NCBI RefSeq assembly: GCF_014851685.1
Contig: NZ_JACVAC010000011.1
Coordinates: forward strand, 147,943 to 211,942
Reading direction: 5' to 3'
DNA length: 64,000 nt
Source: Pseudomonas sp. PDM05
GTDB lineage: Bacteria > Pseudomonadota > Gammaproteobacteria > Pseudomonadales > Pseudomonadaceae
The translations under genes and the position numbers were made by a program. The first letter of the stretch is position 1. Every line of letters starts with the position of its first letter. Of the stretch, positions 1 to 9,295 are shown piece by piece. The notes under the pieces were generated by a model. That model had not been told where the DNA came from, did not search any database, and was given only the letters and a program-made list of their open reading frames with translations.

Positions 1-799
1 CGCCTCGCAGCACGCTGCCGGAGAACTGGATGGGCACGCCGCCGATGGGCCGCTTGAGGCGCTGGCACGCAGCGACAGTGAACTGAGCCAGGTGATCAAT
101 TCGCTCAAGGCCACGCAAAGCAGCCGTGATCAAACCCTGGCCCAGGTCCGCAGCCTGACCGCCTACACCGGCGAACTGCGCACCATGGCCGCTGATGTGG
201 CGGCGATTGCTGCACAAACCAACCTACTGGCCCTCAACGCAGCCATCGAGGCGGCGCGGGCCGGTGAGGCCGGTCGTGGCTTCGCGGTGGTGGCCGATGC
301 GGTGCGCAGCCTGTCGAGCAAATCCAGTGAAACCGGCCAGCAGATGTCGGCCAAGGTCGACATCATCAATAACGCCATTACGCAATTGGTGCACGCTGCG
401 TCCAGCAACGCCGACCAGGACAGCCATTCGGTGGCCGAATCCGAAAACAGTATTCAAGTGGTGCTTGAGCGCTTCCAGAACATCACCGGGCGTCTGGCCG
501 ACTCCGCCGACCTGCTCAAGCAGGAAAGCTACGGCATCCGCGATGAGATGACCGAGGTGCTGGTCAACCTGCAATTCCAGGATCGGGTCAGCCAGATCCT
601 CAGTCACGTGCGCGACAACATGCACGCTTTGCATGAACACCTCCTGCAAGCCAGCCTGGCCCCCGACCAGGCGGTCGCCGTCGACGCCCGGCAGTGGCTG
701 GCGCGCATGGAAGCCACCTATGCCACCGACGAGCAACGGCGCATCCACCATGGCGATGCGGCCGCGCAGCACAATTCTCAAGACATTACTTTCTTTTAG
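1..799 (+). CDS. Chemoreceptor (MCP) signalling domain, 5' end outside window
   Basis: Only the last 266 codons are present; the frame is open from base 2, so the true start lies upstream of the window. The fragment carries the hairpin tip of the methyl-accepting chemotaxis signalling domain (AAQTNLLALNAAIEAARAGE and the following GRGFAVVADAVR), the region that contacts CheA and CheW. After the hairpin comes a roughly 110-residue helical tail with the block LQFQDRVSQILSHVRDN. No membrane segment is visible in what remains, so its location and ligand domain cannot be judged. It ends with DITFF, which does not match a CheR-tether pentapeptide. The cheY gene starts 9 bases after the stop, so it probably belongs to the same operon. 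Confidence 0.9.
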   Translation, partial: ASQHAAGELDGHAADGPLEALARSDSELSQVINSLKATQSSRDQTLAQVRSLTAYTGELRTMAADVAAIAAQTNLLALNAAIEAARAGEAGRGFAVVADAVRSLSSKSSETGQQMSAKVDIINNAITQLVHAASSNADQDSHSVAESENSIQVVLERFQNITGRLADSADLLKQESYGIRDEMTEVLVNLQFQDRVSQILSHVRDNMHALHEHLLQASLAPDQAVAVDARQWLARMEATYATDEQRRIHHGDAAAQHNSQDITFF

Positions 800-808
800 G
801 AGTACCTC

Positions 809-1177
809 ATGGCGAAGAATGTATTAGTGGTCGACGACTCCAGCAGTGTGCGGCAGGTGGTCGGTATTGCCTTGAAAAGTGCCGGTTACGACGTGATCGA
901 AGCCTGCGACGGCCGGGATGCCCTGGGCAAGCTCACCGGGCAGAAGGTGCACCTGATCATCAGCGATGTGAACATGCCCCACATGGACGGCATCACCTTC
1001 ATCAAGGAGGTCAAGAAGCTGGCCAATTACAAGTTCACGCCTATCATCATGCTGACCACTGAGTCCCAGGAGTCGAAGAAGGCCGAGGGTCAGGCCGCTG
1101 GCGCCAAGGCCTGGGTGGTCAAGCCGTTCCAGCCGGCGCAGATGCTGGCAGCGGTGTCCAAACTGATACTGCCCTGA
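809..1177 (+). CDS. cheY: CheY-like single-domain response regulator
   Basis: A 122-residue stand-alone receiver domain. The acidic pair D9-D10, the phospho-acceptor D53 (in IISDVNMP), T83 and K105 (VVKPF) are all in place, so it should accept phosphate from the CheA encoded 350 bases downstream. No output domain is attached, as expected for a regulator that acts by binding a motor or another target protein. The start is supported by AGGAG 8 bases upstream of ATG. It lies between a receptor gene and a STAS gene in the chemosensory operon. Whether its target is the flagellar motor or another process cannot be read from sequence. Confidence 0.95.
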   Translation: MAKNVLVVDDSSSVRQVVGIALKSAGYDVIEACDGRDALGKLTGQKVHLIISDVNMPHMDGITFIKEVKKLANYKFTPIIMLTTESQESKKAEGQAAGAKAWVVKPFQPAQMLAAVSKLILP

Positions 1178-1200
1178 ACCCCGGCGCCAGGGAGGCTCCC

Positions 1201-1488
1201 ATGCCGATCACCATCGAAACCTTCGACGACACTGCCCGCGTGCGCATTGACGGTGAGCTGACGATTTACACCGTCGCGGAACTGGCAGGTGCGCTGCTGC
1301 CGCAGATCGGCGCGTCGCCATGCCTTGAGCTGGACCTGTCCCAGGTCACGGAAATGGATGGCGCCGGCTTGCAGTTGCTTGCGGTCATCCGGCGTGAGGC
1401 CGGCATCAGCGGTACAGGCTTGAGCGTGACCGGCCAGAGCCAGGTGGTCATCCAGGCGCTCCAACTGTGTCGGAGTGAGGCCTCATAG
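1201..1488 (+). CDS. STAS-domain protein in chemosensory operon
   Basis: A 95-residue protein made of a single STAS (anti-sigma-factor antagonist/MlaB-like) domain: an N-terminal beta strand pair (ARVRIDGELTIYTVAEL), then LELDLSQVTEMDGAGLQLL, where the usual 'D-S-S-G' switch site reads EMDGAG, so the customary phosphorylated serine is replaced. GGGAGG precedes the ATG. It lies 23 bases after cheY and 41 before cheA, all on the same strand. Family knowledge: STAS proteins bind partner proteins or small ligands. Inference: it may act as a scaffold or as a non-phosphorylated partner in this signalling pathway. The role is unknown. Confidence 0.85.
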   Translation: MPITIETFDDTARVRIDGELTIYTVAELAGALLPQIGASPCLELDLSQVTEMDGAGLQLLAVIRREAGISGTGLSVTGQSQVVIQALQLCRSEAS

Positions 1489-1529
1489 TCAGCGCTTCCC
1501 ACGTTTTTTGATCGACAAGGAAAGGTCCG

Positions 1530-3566
1530 GTGAGCATCAATCTCGATCAGGCACAGCAGACATTCATCGTTGAGGCACGCGAGCTGTTGCAGGACATGGA
1601 GCAATCCCTGCTGCAATTGGAAAGCGAGCCCGACGACCAGGATGCCATTGGCGCGATTTTCCGCGCCGCCCACACCATCAAGGGTTCGGCGGGCCTATTC
1701 GGTCTGGCGTCGATCGTGGGGTTCACGCATATCGTCGAAAACGTGCTCGACCACCTGCGCGAAGGCAGTGTGGCGGTGGACGCCGCTTTGATCGCACTGC
1801 TGCTCAAGTGCGGTGACCACATGCTCGAATTGATCGAAGTGGTCGCCGACCGCGGTGAGACGCCGACGCCCGCCGCGCTGGAGCGCGGTGAGGCATTGCG
1901 CGAGGCACTGAGTGCCTATTCGCCGCTGCCAACCACCGCTGTCAGCGTCGACACCGCTGAGGTGGGCGACGACGCGGCGGTGGAAGTGCTTTGGCATATT
2001 GACCTGCGCTTCGGCGTGGATGTCTTCCGCAACGGCATGGACCCGTTGTCGTTCCTGCGTTACCTCGACACCCTGGGCACGCTGTTGCAGGTCACCACCT
2101 TGACTCAGCACATTCCGCCCGCCGCCAGCTGGGACCCGGAAAGCTGCTATCTGGGCTTCGAGATTGACCTGCGCTCGACGGCCAGCCACGCCACCCTCAA
2201 GGAGGTATTCGACTTTGTGCGTGATGACTGTGAAGTGCAGATCAGCGCCGTAGATGAAGCGCCTGAGCGCACGGCGGCCATCGCTCGCGACCTGGTCACC
2301 CAGGCCGAGCCCGCCTTTATGCCAGCAGCATCGCCGCGTCCGGCGCCCAGTGAGGTGAAGACCCGCGATGGCAATTACGTGCGCGTCAACGCCGACAAAC
2401 TCGACGAGTTGATCAATCTGGTCGGCGAGTTGGTGATCGCCAGCGCCGGCGCTAACCTGCTGGCCCGCTCCTCTAACAATGACCCGCTGCAAGAGGCGGC
2501 TTCGACGGTCTCGGGGCTGGTGGAAGAGATCCTCGATGGCGCCCTGCACTTGCGCATGATCCCCATCGGCGACACGTTCAACCGCTTCCGCCGCGTGGTG
2601 CGCGATATCAGCCAGGAGCTGGGCAAGGACATCGAACTGATCATCAGCGGTGCGGAAACCGAACTGGACAAGACCGTGGTCGAGAAGATCGGCGACCCGC
2701 TGATGCATCTACTGCGCAATGCCATGGACCACGGTATCGAAAGCGCCGATGCGCGGCGTGCGGCCGGCAAGTCGGCGAAGGGCCATCTGAGCCTCAATGC
2801 TTACCATGACTCGGGGAGCATCGTCATTGAGATCGCCGACGACGGCGCCGGGCTCAACCGCGAGCGCATCCTGCAGAAGGCCCAGGAACGCGGGCTGGTG
2901 GCCAGTGGTGCGCTGCTCACCGACCAGGAGATCTACAACCTGATCTTCGAAGCGGGTTTCTCCACCGCCGAGGCCGTGACCAACCTGTCCGGGCGCGGCG
3001 TTGGCATGGACGTGGTCAAGCGCAATATCACCTTGTTGCGCGGCACCGTCGACCTCGACAGTCGCCCCGGCAAGGGCACCGTGGTGCGCATTCGCTTGCC
3101 GCTGACCCTGGCGATCATCAATGGGTTCATGGTCGGCATCGACCAATCCACCTATGTGATTCCGCTGGACATGGTCCAGGAGTGTATCGAGCTGGATGAA
3201 GACCTGCGCCAGTCCAGCCGTGACACGGGATATCTGGACCTGCGTGGCGAAGTGTTGCCACTGGTGCACCTGCGCGATCACTTCAATCACGAAGGCCCGG
3301 CCGCCCGACGTCAGAATGTAGTGGTAGTGCGCAATGCCGAGCATAAGGCCGGGCTGGTGGTCGATGACCTGCTCGGCGAGTTCCAGACCGTGATCAAACC
3401 CCTGGGCAAGTTGTTCGGCGCACTGCGCGGCATCAGCGGCTCGACCATATTGGGCAGCGGCGCGGTGGCCTTGATTCTGGATGTACCGGTACTGCTCAAC
3501 CAAATCGTACAACTGGAAGCCCGCACAACCCAGGCGCCTCAGTCGCCAACGGTCGTTGCCCGCTGA
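1530..3566 (+). CDS. cheA: Chemotaxis histidine kinase CheA
   Basis: 678 residues with the standard CheA order. An N-terminal Hpt domain carries the phospho-histidine H48 in AAHTIKGSAG. A linker follows (about 110-285), then the dimerisation helices (DKLDELINLVGELVIA, about residue 290), a GHKL ATPase with N box NAMDHGIE and glycine boxes DDGAG and GRGVGMDVV, and a C-terminal CheW-like P5 domain (about 530-665). No receiver domain is fused at the C-terminus. The start is GTG with AAGGAAAGG just upstream; no ATG start fits as well. It would autophosphorylate in response to the receptors of this operon and pass phosphate to CheY and CheB. Confidence 0.96.
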   Translation: MSINLDQAQQTFIVEARELLQDMEQSLLQLESEPDDQDAIGAIFRAAHTIKGSAGLFGLASIVGFTHIVENVLDHLREGSVAVDAALIALLLKCGDHMLELIEVVADRGETPTPAALERGEALREALSAYSPLPTTAVSVDTAEVGDDAAVEVLWHIDLRFGVDVFRNGMDPLSFLRYLDTLGTLLQVTTLTQHIPPAASWDPESCYLGFEIDLRSTASHATLKEVFDFVRDDCEVQISAVDEAPERTAAIARDLVTQAEPAFMPAASPRPAPSEVKTRDGNYVRVNADKLDELINLVGELVIASAGANLLARSSNNDPLQEAASTVSGLVEEILDGALHLRMIPIGDTFNRFRRVVRDISQELGKDIELIISGAETELDKTVVEKIGDPLMHLLRNAMDHGIESADARRAAGKSAKGHLSLNAYHDSGSIVIEIADDGAGLNRERILQKAQERGLVASGALLTDQEIYNLIFEAGFSTAEAVTNLSGRGVGMDVVKRNITLLRGTVDLDSRPGKGTVVRIRLPLTLAIINGFMVGIDQSTYVIPLDMVQECIELDEDLRQSSRDTGYLDLRGEVLPLVHLRDHFNHEGPAARRQNVVVVRNAEHKAGLVVDDLLGEFQTVIKPLGKLFGALRGISGSTILGSGAVALILDVPVLLNQIVQLEARTTQAPQSPTVVAR

Positions 3567-3595
3567 CGCATTTGCAATTCCATGGAGGTTCCCCG

Positions 3596-5254
3596 ATGAA
3601 ATGGTTCTACGATCTTAAGATTTCCACCAAGTTGATCAGCTCGTTCCTGCTGGTCCTGGTGCTCACCGGGGCGATGGGCGGCTTCGCCATCCACCAGCTC
3701 GGTGCGGTCAACCATGCGGCCCAGGACATCAAGGGCAACTGGATGCCCTCCATGCGCGCAGCCGCCGGCATGCGTTTTTTTGCCGCCAACTACCGTTTGA
3801 AAGAAAACCGCCACATCGCTACCGAAATTCCCGAGGAAAAGGCCCAGGCCGAACACGAAGCCACCGAAGCGCGCCAGCAGTTCGAAACCCGCATGGGCAC
3901 CTACGAGCAATTGCTGTCCAACGATGAAGACCGTCAACTCCTGGCCAGCGTCAAAAGCGCTTGGGACGCCTACCTTGCAAGCAGCAAGCAGGTGCTTGAG
4001 TTTTCTCGCCAGAACCAGAACGCCCAGGCGAGCGGTTTGCTCAGGGGAGAATCCAGGGGGTATTTCGATGAGGTGACCGCTCGGCTGCAGAAAATGGTCG
4101 AGTTCAACGACGCCGGCGCGAGCGCCGCCGGCGACAAAGGCTCGGCGCTGTATGAAAGCGCACGTGTGTCAATCATCGCGGTACTGGTCGCGGCCCTGCT
4201 GATCGGCCTGGGCCTGGCGGTATTCATCGCACGGATCATTTCCCGCCCGTTGCGCCAGGCCGCGAGCGCCGCCGAGCAATTGGCCGAAGGCAACCTCAAC
4301 GCCCATATCGAGCCCGGTGGCAAAGATGAAACCGGCATGGTGCTCAACGCCATGCGCAACATGGTCGGCAAGCTGGCACATATCATCGGTGAAGTGCGCA
4401 ATGCCGCCGATAACCTGGCCAGCGCCTCCGAGGAGGTCAGCGCCACCGCGCAATCGATGAGCCAGGCCACCAGTGAACAGGCCGCCAGCGTCGAGGAAAC
4501 CAGTGCGTCGGTGGAGCAGATGAGCGCCAGCATCAACCAGAACACCGAAAACGCCAAGGTCACCGATGGCATGGCCAGCAAGGCCGCCAAGGAAGCCACC
4601 GAGGGCGGCGAATCGGTACAGCAGACCGTGGTGGCGATGAAGAAAATCGCCCAGCGCATCAGCATCATTGATGACATCGCCTACCAGACCAATCTCCTTG
4701 CACTCAATGCCGCCATCGAGGCCGCACGGGCCGGCGAGCATGGCAAGGGTTTCGCAGTGGTCGCCGCCGAAGTGCGCAAGCTGGCTGAACGCAGCCAGGT
4801 AGCCGCCCAGGAAATCGGTGAGCTGTCCTCCAGCAGCGTGGACATGGCCGAAAAAGCCGGCAAGTTGCTCGACGAAATGGTGCCTTCCATCAACAAGACG
4901 TCCGACCTTGTGCAGGAAATCAGCGCCGCGTCCGAGGAACAGGCGGCCGGAGTCGCGCAGATCAACACAGCGATGACCCAGCTCAACCAGGTGACCCAGC
5001 AAAATGCCTCGAGCAGCGAGGAACTGGCGGCCACGGCCGAAGAAATGAGCAGCCAGGCCGAGCAACTGCAACAGGCCATGAGCTTCTTCGTGCTGGATTC
5101 GGCGCCCAAGGCCGCGGTTCAAAGCAGCAGCGTGGACAGCCCCGGCAGCAAGCCTAACCGCCAGCAGCCACAGCCCAAACCACAGGCACCGCGCAAGGCA
5201 TTCGCCTACACCATGGCCAGTGCCCCGGACGAAGCGGATTTCACCCGCTTCTGA
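3596..5254 (+). CDS. Membrane chemoreceptor with four-helix-bundle sensor and C-terminal tether
   Basis: 552 residues. TM1 (about 12-32) and TM2 (about 190-212) flank a 155-residue helical periplasmic domain of the 4HB_MCP type, followed by HAMP and a full signalling domain (tip DIAYQTNLLALNAAIEAARA). The C-terminus is a proline/glutamine-rich flexible linker (NRQQPQPKPQAPRK) ending in DFTRF, which fits the relaxed CheR/CheB tether pattern x-[HFYW]-x-x-[HFYW]. ATG at 3596 is chosen because GGAGG sits 8 bases upstream; an earlier in-frame ATG has no such site. It lies between cheA and cheW. The ligand is unknown. Confidence 0.94.
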   Translation: MKWFYDLKISTKLISSFLLVLVLTGAMGGFAIHQLGAVNHAAQDIKGNWMPSMRAAAGMRFFAANYRLKENRHIATEIPEEKAQAEHEATEARQQFETRMGTYEQLLSNDEDRQLLASVKSAWDAYLASSKQVLEFSRQNQNAQASGLLRGESRGYFDEVTARLQKMVEFNDAGASAAGDKGSALYESARVSIIAVLVAALLIGLGLAVFIARIISRPLRQAASAAEQLAEGNLNAHIEPGGKDETGMVLNAMRNMVGKLAHIIGEVRNAADNLASASEEVSATAQSMSQATSEQAASVEETSASVEQMSASINQNTENAKVTDGMASKAAKEATEGGESVQQTVVAMKKIAQRISIIDDIAYQTNLLALNAAIEAARAGEHGKGFAVVAAEVRKLAERSQVAAQEIGELSSSSVDMAEKAGKLLDEMVPSINKTSDLVQEISAASEEQAAGVAQINTAMTQLNQVTQQNASSSEELAATAEEMSSQAEQLQQAMSFFVLDSAPKAAVQSSSVDSPGSKPNRQQPQPKPQAPRKAFAYTMASAPDEADFTRF

Positions 5255-5290
5255 TCGCACGATCAAGGTGGGCCTACTAGGGAGAGTGAT

Positions 5291-5830
5291 ATGGGCGCAG
5301 TAATGACGACTCGGCAGACCGCTGTGGCGGTAGATGAGGATGCGCAGTACCTGACCTTCATGCTTGGCGGCGAAATGTTCGCCATCGGCATTCTGGGGAT
5401 CAAGGAAATTATCGAATACGGCAGCCTGACGGTGGTGCCGATGATGCCGGCTTTCGTGCGCGGGGTAATCAACCTGCGCGGCGCGGTGGTGCCGGTGGTG
5501 GATTTATCCGCTCGCTTTGGGCGGGCCAACTCGGCGATCACCCGACGCTCCTGCGTGATCATCATCGAAGCGAGTACCGACGATGGCCAGCCCCAGGATA
5601 TCGGGCTGCTGGTCGATACGGTGTCTGCGGTGCGGGAGATCCCGGTCACGCAGATCGAGCCGCCACCCAACTTCGGCGCGCGAATTCGTGCCGATTTCAT
5701 CAGTGGCATGGCCAAAGTCGATGGCAAGTTCGTGATCGTGCTGGAGGTGAACAAGGTGTTGTCCATCGATGAGATGTCCAGCCTCGCCGAGGCCGGCCAG
5801 GCGCCGACCCTCGACCTCGACCCGCGTTGA
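5291..5830 (+). CDS. cheW: Chemotaxis coupling protein CheW
   Basis: 179 residues with one CheW domain (about 17-165): YLTFMLGGEMFAIGILGIKEIIEYG, then VRGVINLRGAVVPVVDLSARFG, which is the classic receptor/kinase-coupling core, then LLVDTVSAVREI. A short N-terminal extension and a C-terminal tail make it slightly longer than the E. coli protein. GGGAGAG stands upstream of the ATG. It should connect the chemoreceptors of this operon to CheA in the cytoplasmic array. It is followed after 10 bases by cheR. Confidence 0.95.
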   Translation: MGAVMTTRQTAVAVDEDAQYLTFMLGGEMFAIGILGIKEIIEYGSLTVVPMMPAFVRGVINLRGAVVPVVDLSARFGRANSAITRRSCVIIIEASTDDGQPQDIGLLVDTVSAVREIPVTQIEPPPNFGARIRADFISGMAKVDGKFVIVLEVNKVLSIDEMSSLAEAGQAPTLDLDPR

Positions 5831-5840
5831 GGCCCCGACC

Positions 5841-6650
5841 ATGCCAGATAACGCTTGCATCGATGATCGTGAATTCGGTCAGTTCCAGAGCTGGCTGTAC
5901 CGCGCGGCCGGGATCAACCTTTCGCCAACCAAGAAAGCGTTGGTGGCCGGGCGCCTGTTCAAGCGCCTCAAGCACTATGAGCTGCAGAGCTATAGTGAGT
6001 ATTTCAAGCTGATCATGAATGACCAGCGCAAGGGCGAACTGCAGGTTGCGCTGGATTTATTGACCACCAACGAAACGTATTTTTTTCGCGAGCCCAAGCA
6101 CTTCGAATTCCTGCGTCAGCAGGTACTGCCCCACGCCGCGCCGAGCAAAGTGTTTCGCGTGTGGAGCGCGGCCAGTTCCTCGGGCGAAGAGCCCTACAGC
6201 CTGGCGATGACCCTGGCCGAAAGCCTCGGCACCACGCCTTGGGAAGTGACCGGCTCGGACATCAGCACCCAAGTGCTGGCCAAGGCGCGCACGGGCCATT
6301 ACTCCATGGAACGCACCGAGACATTGCCCCAGCCGCTGCTGGCCAAGTATTGCCTCAAGGGCATTGGCCGCCAGGCGGGCACCTTCCTGATCGACAAGGC
6401 TTTGCGTAGCCGCGTCAATTTTGTCCAGGTCAACCTTAACGAGGCGTTGCCTGCCCTGGGGGAGTTCGAGGTGATCTTCCTACGCAACGTGATGATTTAT
6501 TTCGATCAGCAGACCAAGCGCCAAGTGGTCGCACGCCTGCTGCCGCTGCTCAAACCCGGCGGTTATTTGATCATCAGTCACTCGGAAAGCCTCCACGGTG
6601 TGAATGACACCTTGAAGCTGGTGGCACCGTCGATTTACCGCAAGCCATGA
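5841..6650 (+). CDS. cheR: CheR receptor glutamate methyltransferase
   Basis: 269 residues. The N-terminal helical domain (about 1-75) is followed by a class I SAM-dependent methyltransferase domain with the CheR motif VWSAASSSGEEPYSLAM and the late motif FLRNVMIYFD. The beta-subdomain that reads receptor tether pentapeptides lies around GRQAGTFLIDKALR. It methylates glutamates of chemoreceptors. The start ATG at 5841 matches the usual CheR N-terminus; an upstream in-frame ATG inside cheW is less likely. The stop overlaps the cheD start (ATGA), indicating translational coupling. Confidence 0.95.
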   Translation: MPDNACIDDREFGQFQSWLYRAAGINLSPTKKALVAGRLFKRLKHYELQSYSEYFKLIMNDQRKGELQVALDLLTTNETYFFREPKHFEFLRQQVLPHAAPSKVFRVWSAASSSGEEPYSLAMTLAESLGTTPWEVTGSDISTQVLAKARTGHYSMERTETLPQPLLAKYCLKGIGRQAGTFLIDKALRSRVNFVQVNLNEALPALGEFEVIFLRNVMIYFDQQTKRQVVARLLPLLKPGGYLIISHSESLHGVNDTLKLVAPSIYRKP

Positions 6651-7180
6651 AAAAGCCTATCGGTGTAGCCGAAGTAGTATTGGCACCTGGCCAGGTGTGT
6701 TTTTCGACGCGGCCGACGCGCCTGCGGACCTTGCTCGGTTCCTGCGTGGCGATCACCTTTTGGCACCCGCAACGACTGATTGGCGGCATGTGCCACTTCA
6801 TGCTGCCGGGGCGCTTGCGCAATCATCAGTGCCTGGACGGCAGATATGCCGACGAAGCTCTGGAACTGCTGCTGCGCCACGCCCAGGCGAATGGCACCCA
6901 GGCACTCGATTACCAAGTCAAGTTGTTCGGCGGCGGCGAGATGTTTCCCAACCTGCGGCGCCAACTGCCGGCGCAGAACGTGGCCAGCCAGAATATCCGC
7001 GCAGCGCTGGCCCTGGCCGAGCGTCATCACCTGCACCTGACGGCCCAGGACATGGGCAGTACCGGTTACCGCACGATCATGTTCGACCTATGGAACGGCA
7101 ACGTCTGGGTTCGGCACCAACCAATGGGAACACTTCAAGAAGATGCCTACCAAAAAAATCAGTGTACTGCTGGTCGATGA
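6647..7180 (+). CDS. cheD: Chemoreceptor glutamine deamidase CheD
   Basis: 177 residues. The catalytic cysteine lies in TLLGSCVAITF and the histidine in GGMCHFMLPG; a threonine-containing strand follows later. CheD deamidates glutamines on chemoreceptors and in some bacteria also couples to CheC. No cheC is present here. It overlaps cheR by four bases and the start of cheB by 38 bases, so the three adaptation enzymes are translated as a unit. The frame across the cheD/cheB overlap is intact in both genes. Confidence 0.94.
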   Translation: MKKPIGVAEVVLAPGQVCFSTRPTRLRTLLGSCVAITFWHPQRLIGGMCHFMLPGRLRNHQCLDGRYADEALELLLRHAQANGTQALDYQVKLFGGGEMFPNLRRQLPAQNVASQNIRAALALAERHHLHLTAQDMGSTGYRTIMFDLWNGNVWVRHQPMGTLQEDAYQKNQCTAGR

Positions 7181-8225
7181 CTCGGCCGTGGTGCGCCAGG
7201 TACTGCAGGCGATTCTCAGCGATACGCCGGATATTCACGTGATGGGCGCTGCCTCCGACCCGATTTTTGCCATGGATAAACTCTCGCGGGAATGGCCGGA
7301 CGTGATCGTGCTGGACGTAGAAATGCCGCGCATGGACGGCATCACTTTTCTCAAGAAAATCATGAGTGAGCGGCCGACGCCGGTGGTGATCTGTTCCTCG
7401 CTGACGCAGAAAGGCGCGGAAACCTCGCTGCAGGCGCTGTCGGCGGGCGCTGTGGAAATCATCACCAAGCCGAGTACGGGGTTGAAGAGTTTCCTGATCG
7501 AATCGGCAGCCGAGTTGGTGGCCGCCATCCGTGCTGCCGCGAACTCCAACGTCAGGAACCTGGGCAAGCGCAGCGCCAGGCCGGCGCCATCACCGCCTCC
7601 GGCCAGCAAACTCAGTGCGGATGCGATCCTGCCCGCCGGCAATGGCCATGCGATGGCTCAGACCACCGAGCGTATCGTCGCCATCGGCACCTCCACCGGC
7701 GGCACCCAAGCGCTGGAAGCGGTGCTGACCGCACTGCCCCGGGTGTGCCCGGGTATAGTGATCGTGCAGCACATGCCTGAGAAGTTCACCGCTTCGTTCG
7801 CCGAGCGTCTCAACAGCATCTGCGAGCTCGAGGTGCGCGAGGCGCGCAACAACGACCGCATCCTGCCGGGCCTGGCCCTCATCGCGCCTGGCGGCAAGCA
7901 CCTGATGGTCACCCGCAGTGGTGCCTATTATCACGCCCAGGTTATCGACGGACCGCTGGTTAACAGGCATCGCCCTTCGGTGGATGTGCTGTTTCGCTCG
8001 GTGGCCCGGTTTGCGGGCAGGAACGCCACCGGCATCATCATGACGGGCATGGGCGACGACGGCGCGCGCGGACTCAAAGAAATGCTCGACGCCGGCGCCG
8101 CGACAGTCGCCCAGGACGAAGCCAGTTGCGTGGTGTTCGGCATGCCCAAGGAAGCCATCAAACTCAACGCCGCTCAACGCATCATGGCACTGGAGGATAT
8201 TCATCAAGCGATTTTGTATAAGTGA
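7143..8225 (+). CDS. cheB: CheB receptor methylesterase
   Basis: 360 residues: receiver domain (1-125, phospho-acceptor D58 in VIVLDVEMP), an alanine/proline-rich linker (about 130-175) and a C-terminal methylesterase domain with the catalytic serine in AIGTSTGGTQ, histidine in IVQHMPEKF and aspartate in TGMGDDGARG. Phosphorylated CheB removes the methyl groups added by CheR. It begins inside the 3' end of cheD and is the last gene of the operon; the next gene starts 134 bases later and is a regulator of a different system. Confidence 0.95.
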   Translation: MPTKKISVLLVDDSAVVRQVLQAILSDTPDIHVMGAASDPIFAMDKLSREWPDVIVLDVEMPRMDGITFLKKIMSERPTPVVICSSLTQKGAETSLQALSAGAVEIITKPSTGLKSFLIESAAELVAAIRAAANSNVRNLGKRSARPAPSPPPASKLSADAILPAGNGHAMAQTTERIVAIGTSTGGTQALEAVLTALPRVCPGIVIVQHMPEKFTASFAERLNSICELEVREARNNDRILPGLALIAPGGKHLMVTRSGAYYHAQVIDGPLVNRHRPSVDVLFRSVARFAGRNATGIIMTGMGDDGARGLKEMLDAGAATVAQDEASCVVFGMPKEAIKLNAAQRIMALEDIHQAILYK

Positions 8226-8359
8226 ACGCGAGCCGCCCATGACATTGCCTGATTGGCCTCAGGTTACCGTTTGAAAGCTGCCATTCGTAGAATGTCTGAA
8301 CAGCCTCCTGTGGCCATCGATAGGCATCCCAACCATCATTTGACGTGGAGCGGCAACGT

Positions 8360-9295
8360 TTGGAATTAAGACAACTGCGCTATTTCGTAAAAATCCTCGA
8401 ACACGGCAGCTTGGGACGCGCAGCCCTTGAACTGGACGTCGGCGTATCAGCCCTTAGCCAACAGATCGCGAAACTTGAAAGTGAGCTGTCAACCCGCCTC
8501 CTTAATCGCACCACTACGGGTGTCACGCCGACCAGCTCTGGCATGGCGTTCCTGCACCATGCCCAGCTGTGTTTGCGGCAAGCCGAAAATGCGATCCTGG
8601 CCGCTCACCGTGGGCGAATGAGTGGCTATGTCACCGTCGGAATGGCGCCCACGACTGCCACTGTGCTTGCCCTGCCATTGATCAACGCAATGCGAGAGCG
8701 CTACCCGGATATTCAATTGCACCTGGTCGAGATGCTGTCCGGGCATTTGGCCACGCAACTCAATGCTCGCCAGATCGACCTGGCCATTGTGTTTCAACTC
8801 GAAGGGGGCAAGCGCTGGAGCGTGACACCGCTGCTCGACGAAAAACTATTTGTCATCAGTTCACCGCACCTGCCCCATGCACCACAAGGAACGCGCATGC
8901 AACTGGCGGATCTGGGCCAACTTCCACTGGTGATGCCGAGCGCGCAACACGGTTTGCGTTCTACGCTGATGGTTGCGTTTGAACGTTCGGGGTTGGCGCC
9001 CAACATCATCATGGAAGTGGATGGTCTTGCCGTATTGATGAACGCCGTACGCGCAGGTCATGCTGCGACCATCCAGCCCGGTGCGGCAGCGGCGCTCAAA
9101 GGTGAGTCGGGACTTTCAGTGGTGGAAATATCCGATGCTCACGTAGGTCGACGAAACCTGTTGGCGACACTGCCGGATGATGAGCTTGCTCCCGCTGCGC
9201 TGGCGGCGCGGGTAGTTATTACGGATGTCGCTCGACAGTTGGTCATTGATCAACAATGGCCGGGGGCCTCGTGGATCGAGGGCGTCGCCCCATGA
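8360..9295 (+). CDS. tcuR: LysR-family regulator next to tcuABC
   Basis: 311 residues from a TTG start. The N-terminal winged HTH (LRQLRYFVKILEHGSLGRAALELDVGVSALSQQIAKLE) and the effector-binding domain (about 90-300) are typical of LysR regulators. A GTG at 8345 is possible, but GGAG at 8347-8350 sits nine bases before the TTG and gives the usual family N-terminus MELRQLRYF. The gene lies 175 bases upstream of tcuA in the same direction. In Salmonella the tcu genes are controlled by the LysR protein TcuR; the symbol is assigned by position and family, so the match is an inference. Confidence 0.8.
   Translation: MELRQLRYFVKILEHGSLGRAALELDVGVSALSQQIAKLESELSTRLLNRTTTGVTPTSSGMAFLHHAQLCLRQAENAILAAHRGRMSGYVTVGMAPTTATVLALPLINAMRERYPDIQLHLVEMLSGHLATQLNARQIDLAIVFQLEGGKRWSVTPLLDEKLFVISSPHLPHAPQGTRMQLADLGQLPLVMPSAQHGLRSTLMVAFERSGLAPNIIMEVDGLAVLMNAVRAGHAATIQPGAAAALKGESGLSVVEISDAHVGRRNLLATLPDDELAPAALAARVVITDVARQLVIDQQWPGASWIEGVAP

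Noticed and set aside
6657..6690. Sigma-54 promoter (TGGCAC) inside the cheD start
   Set aside because: TGGCAC is present but the -12 TTGC element is missing at the required spacing.
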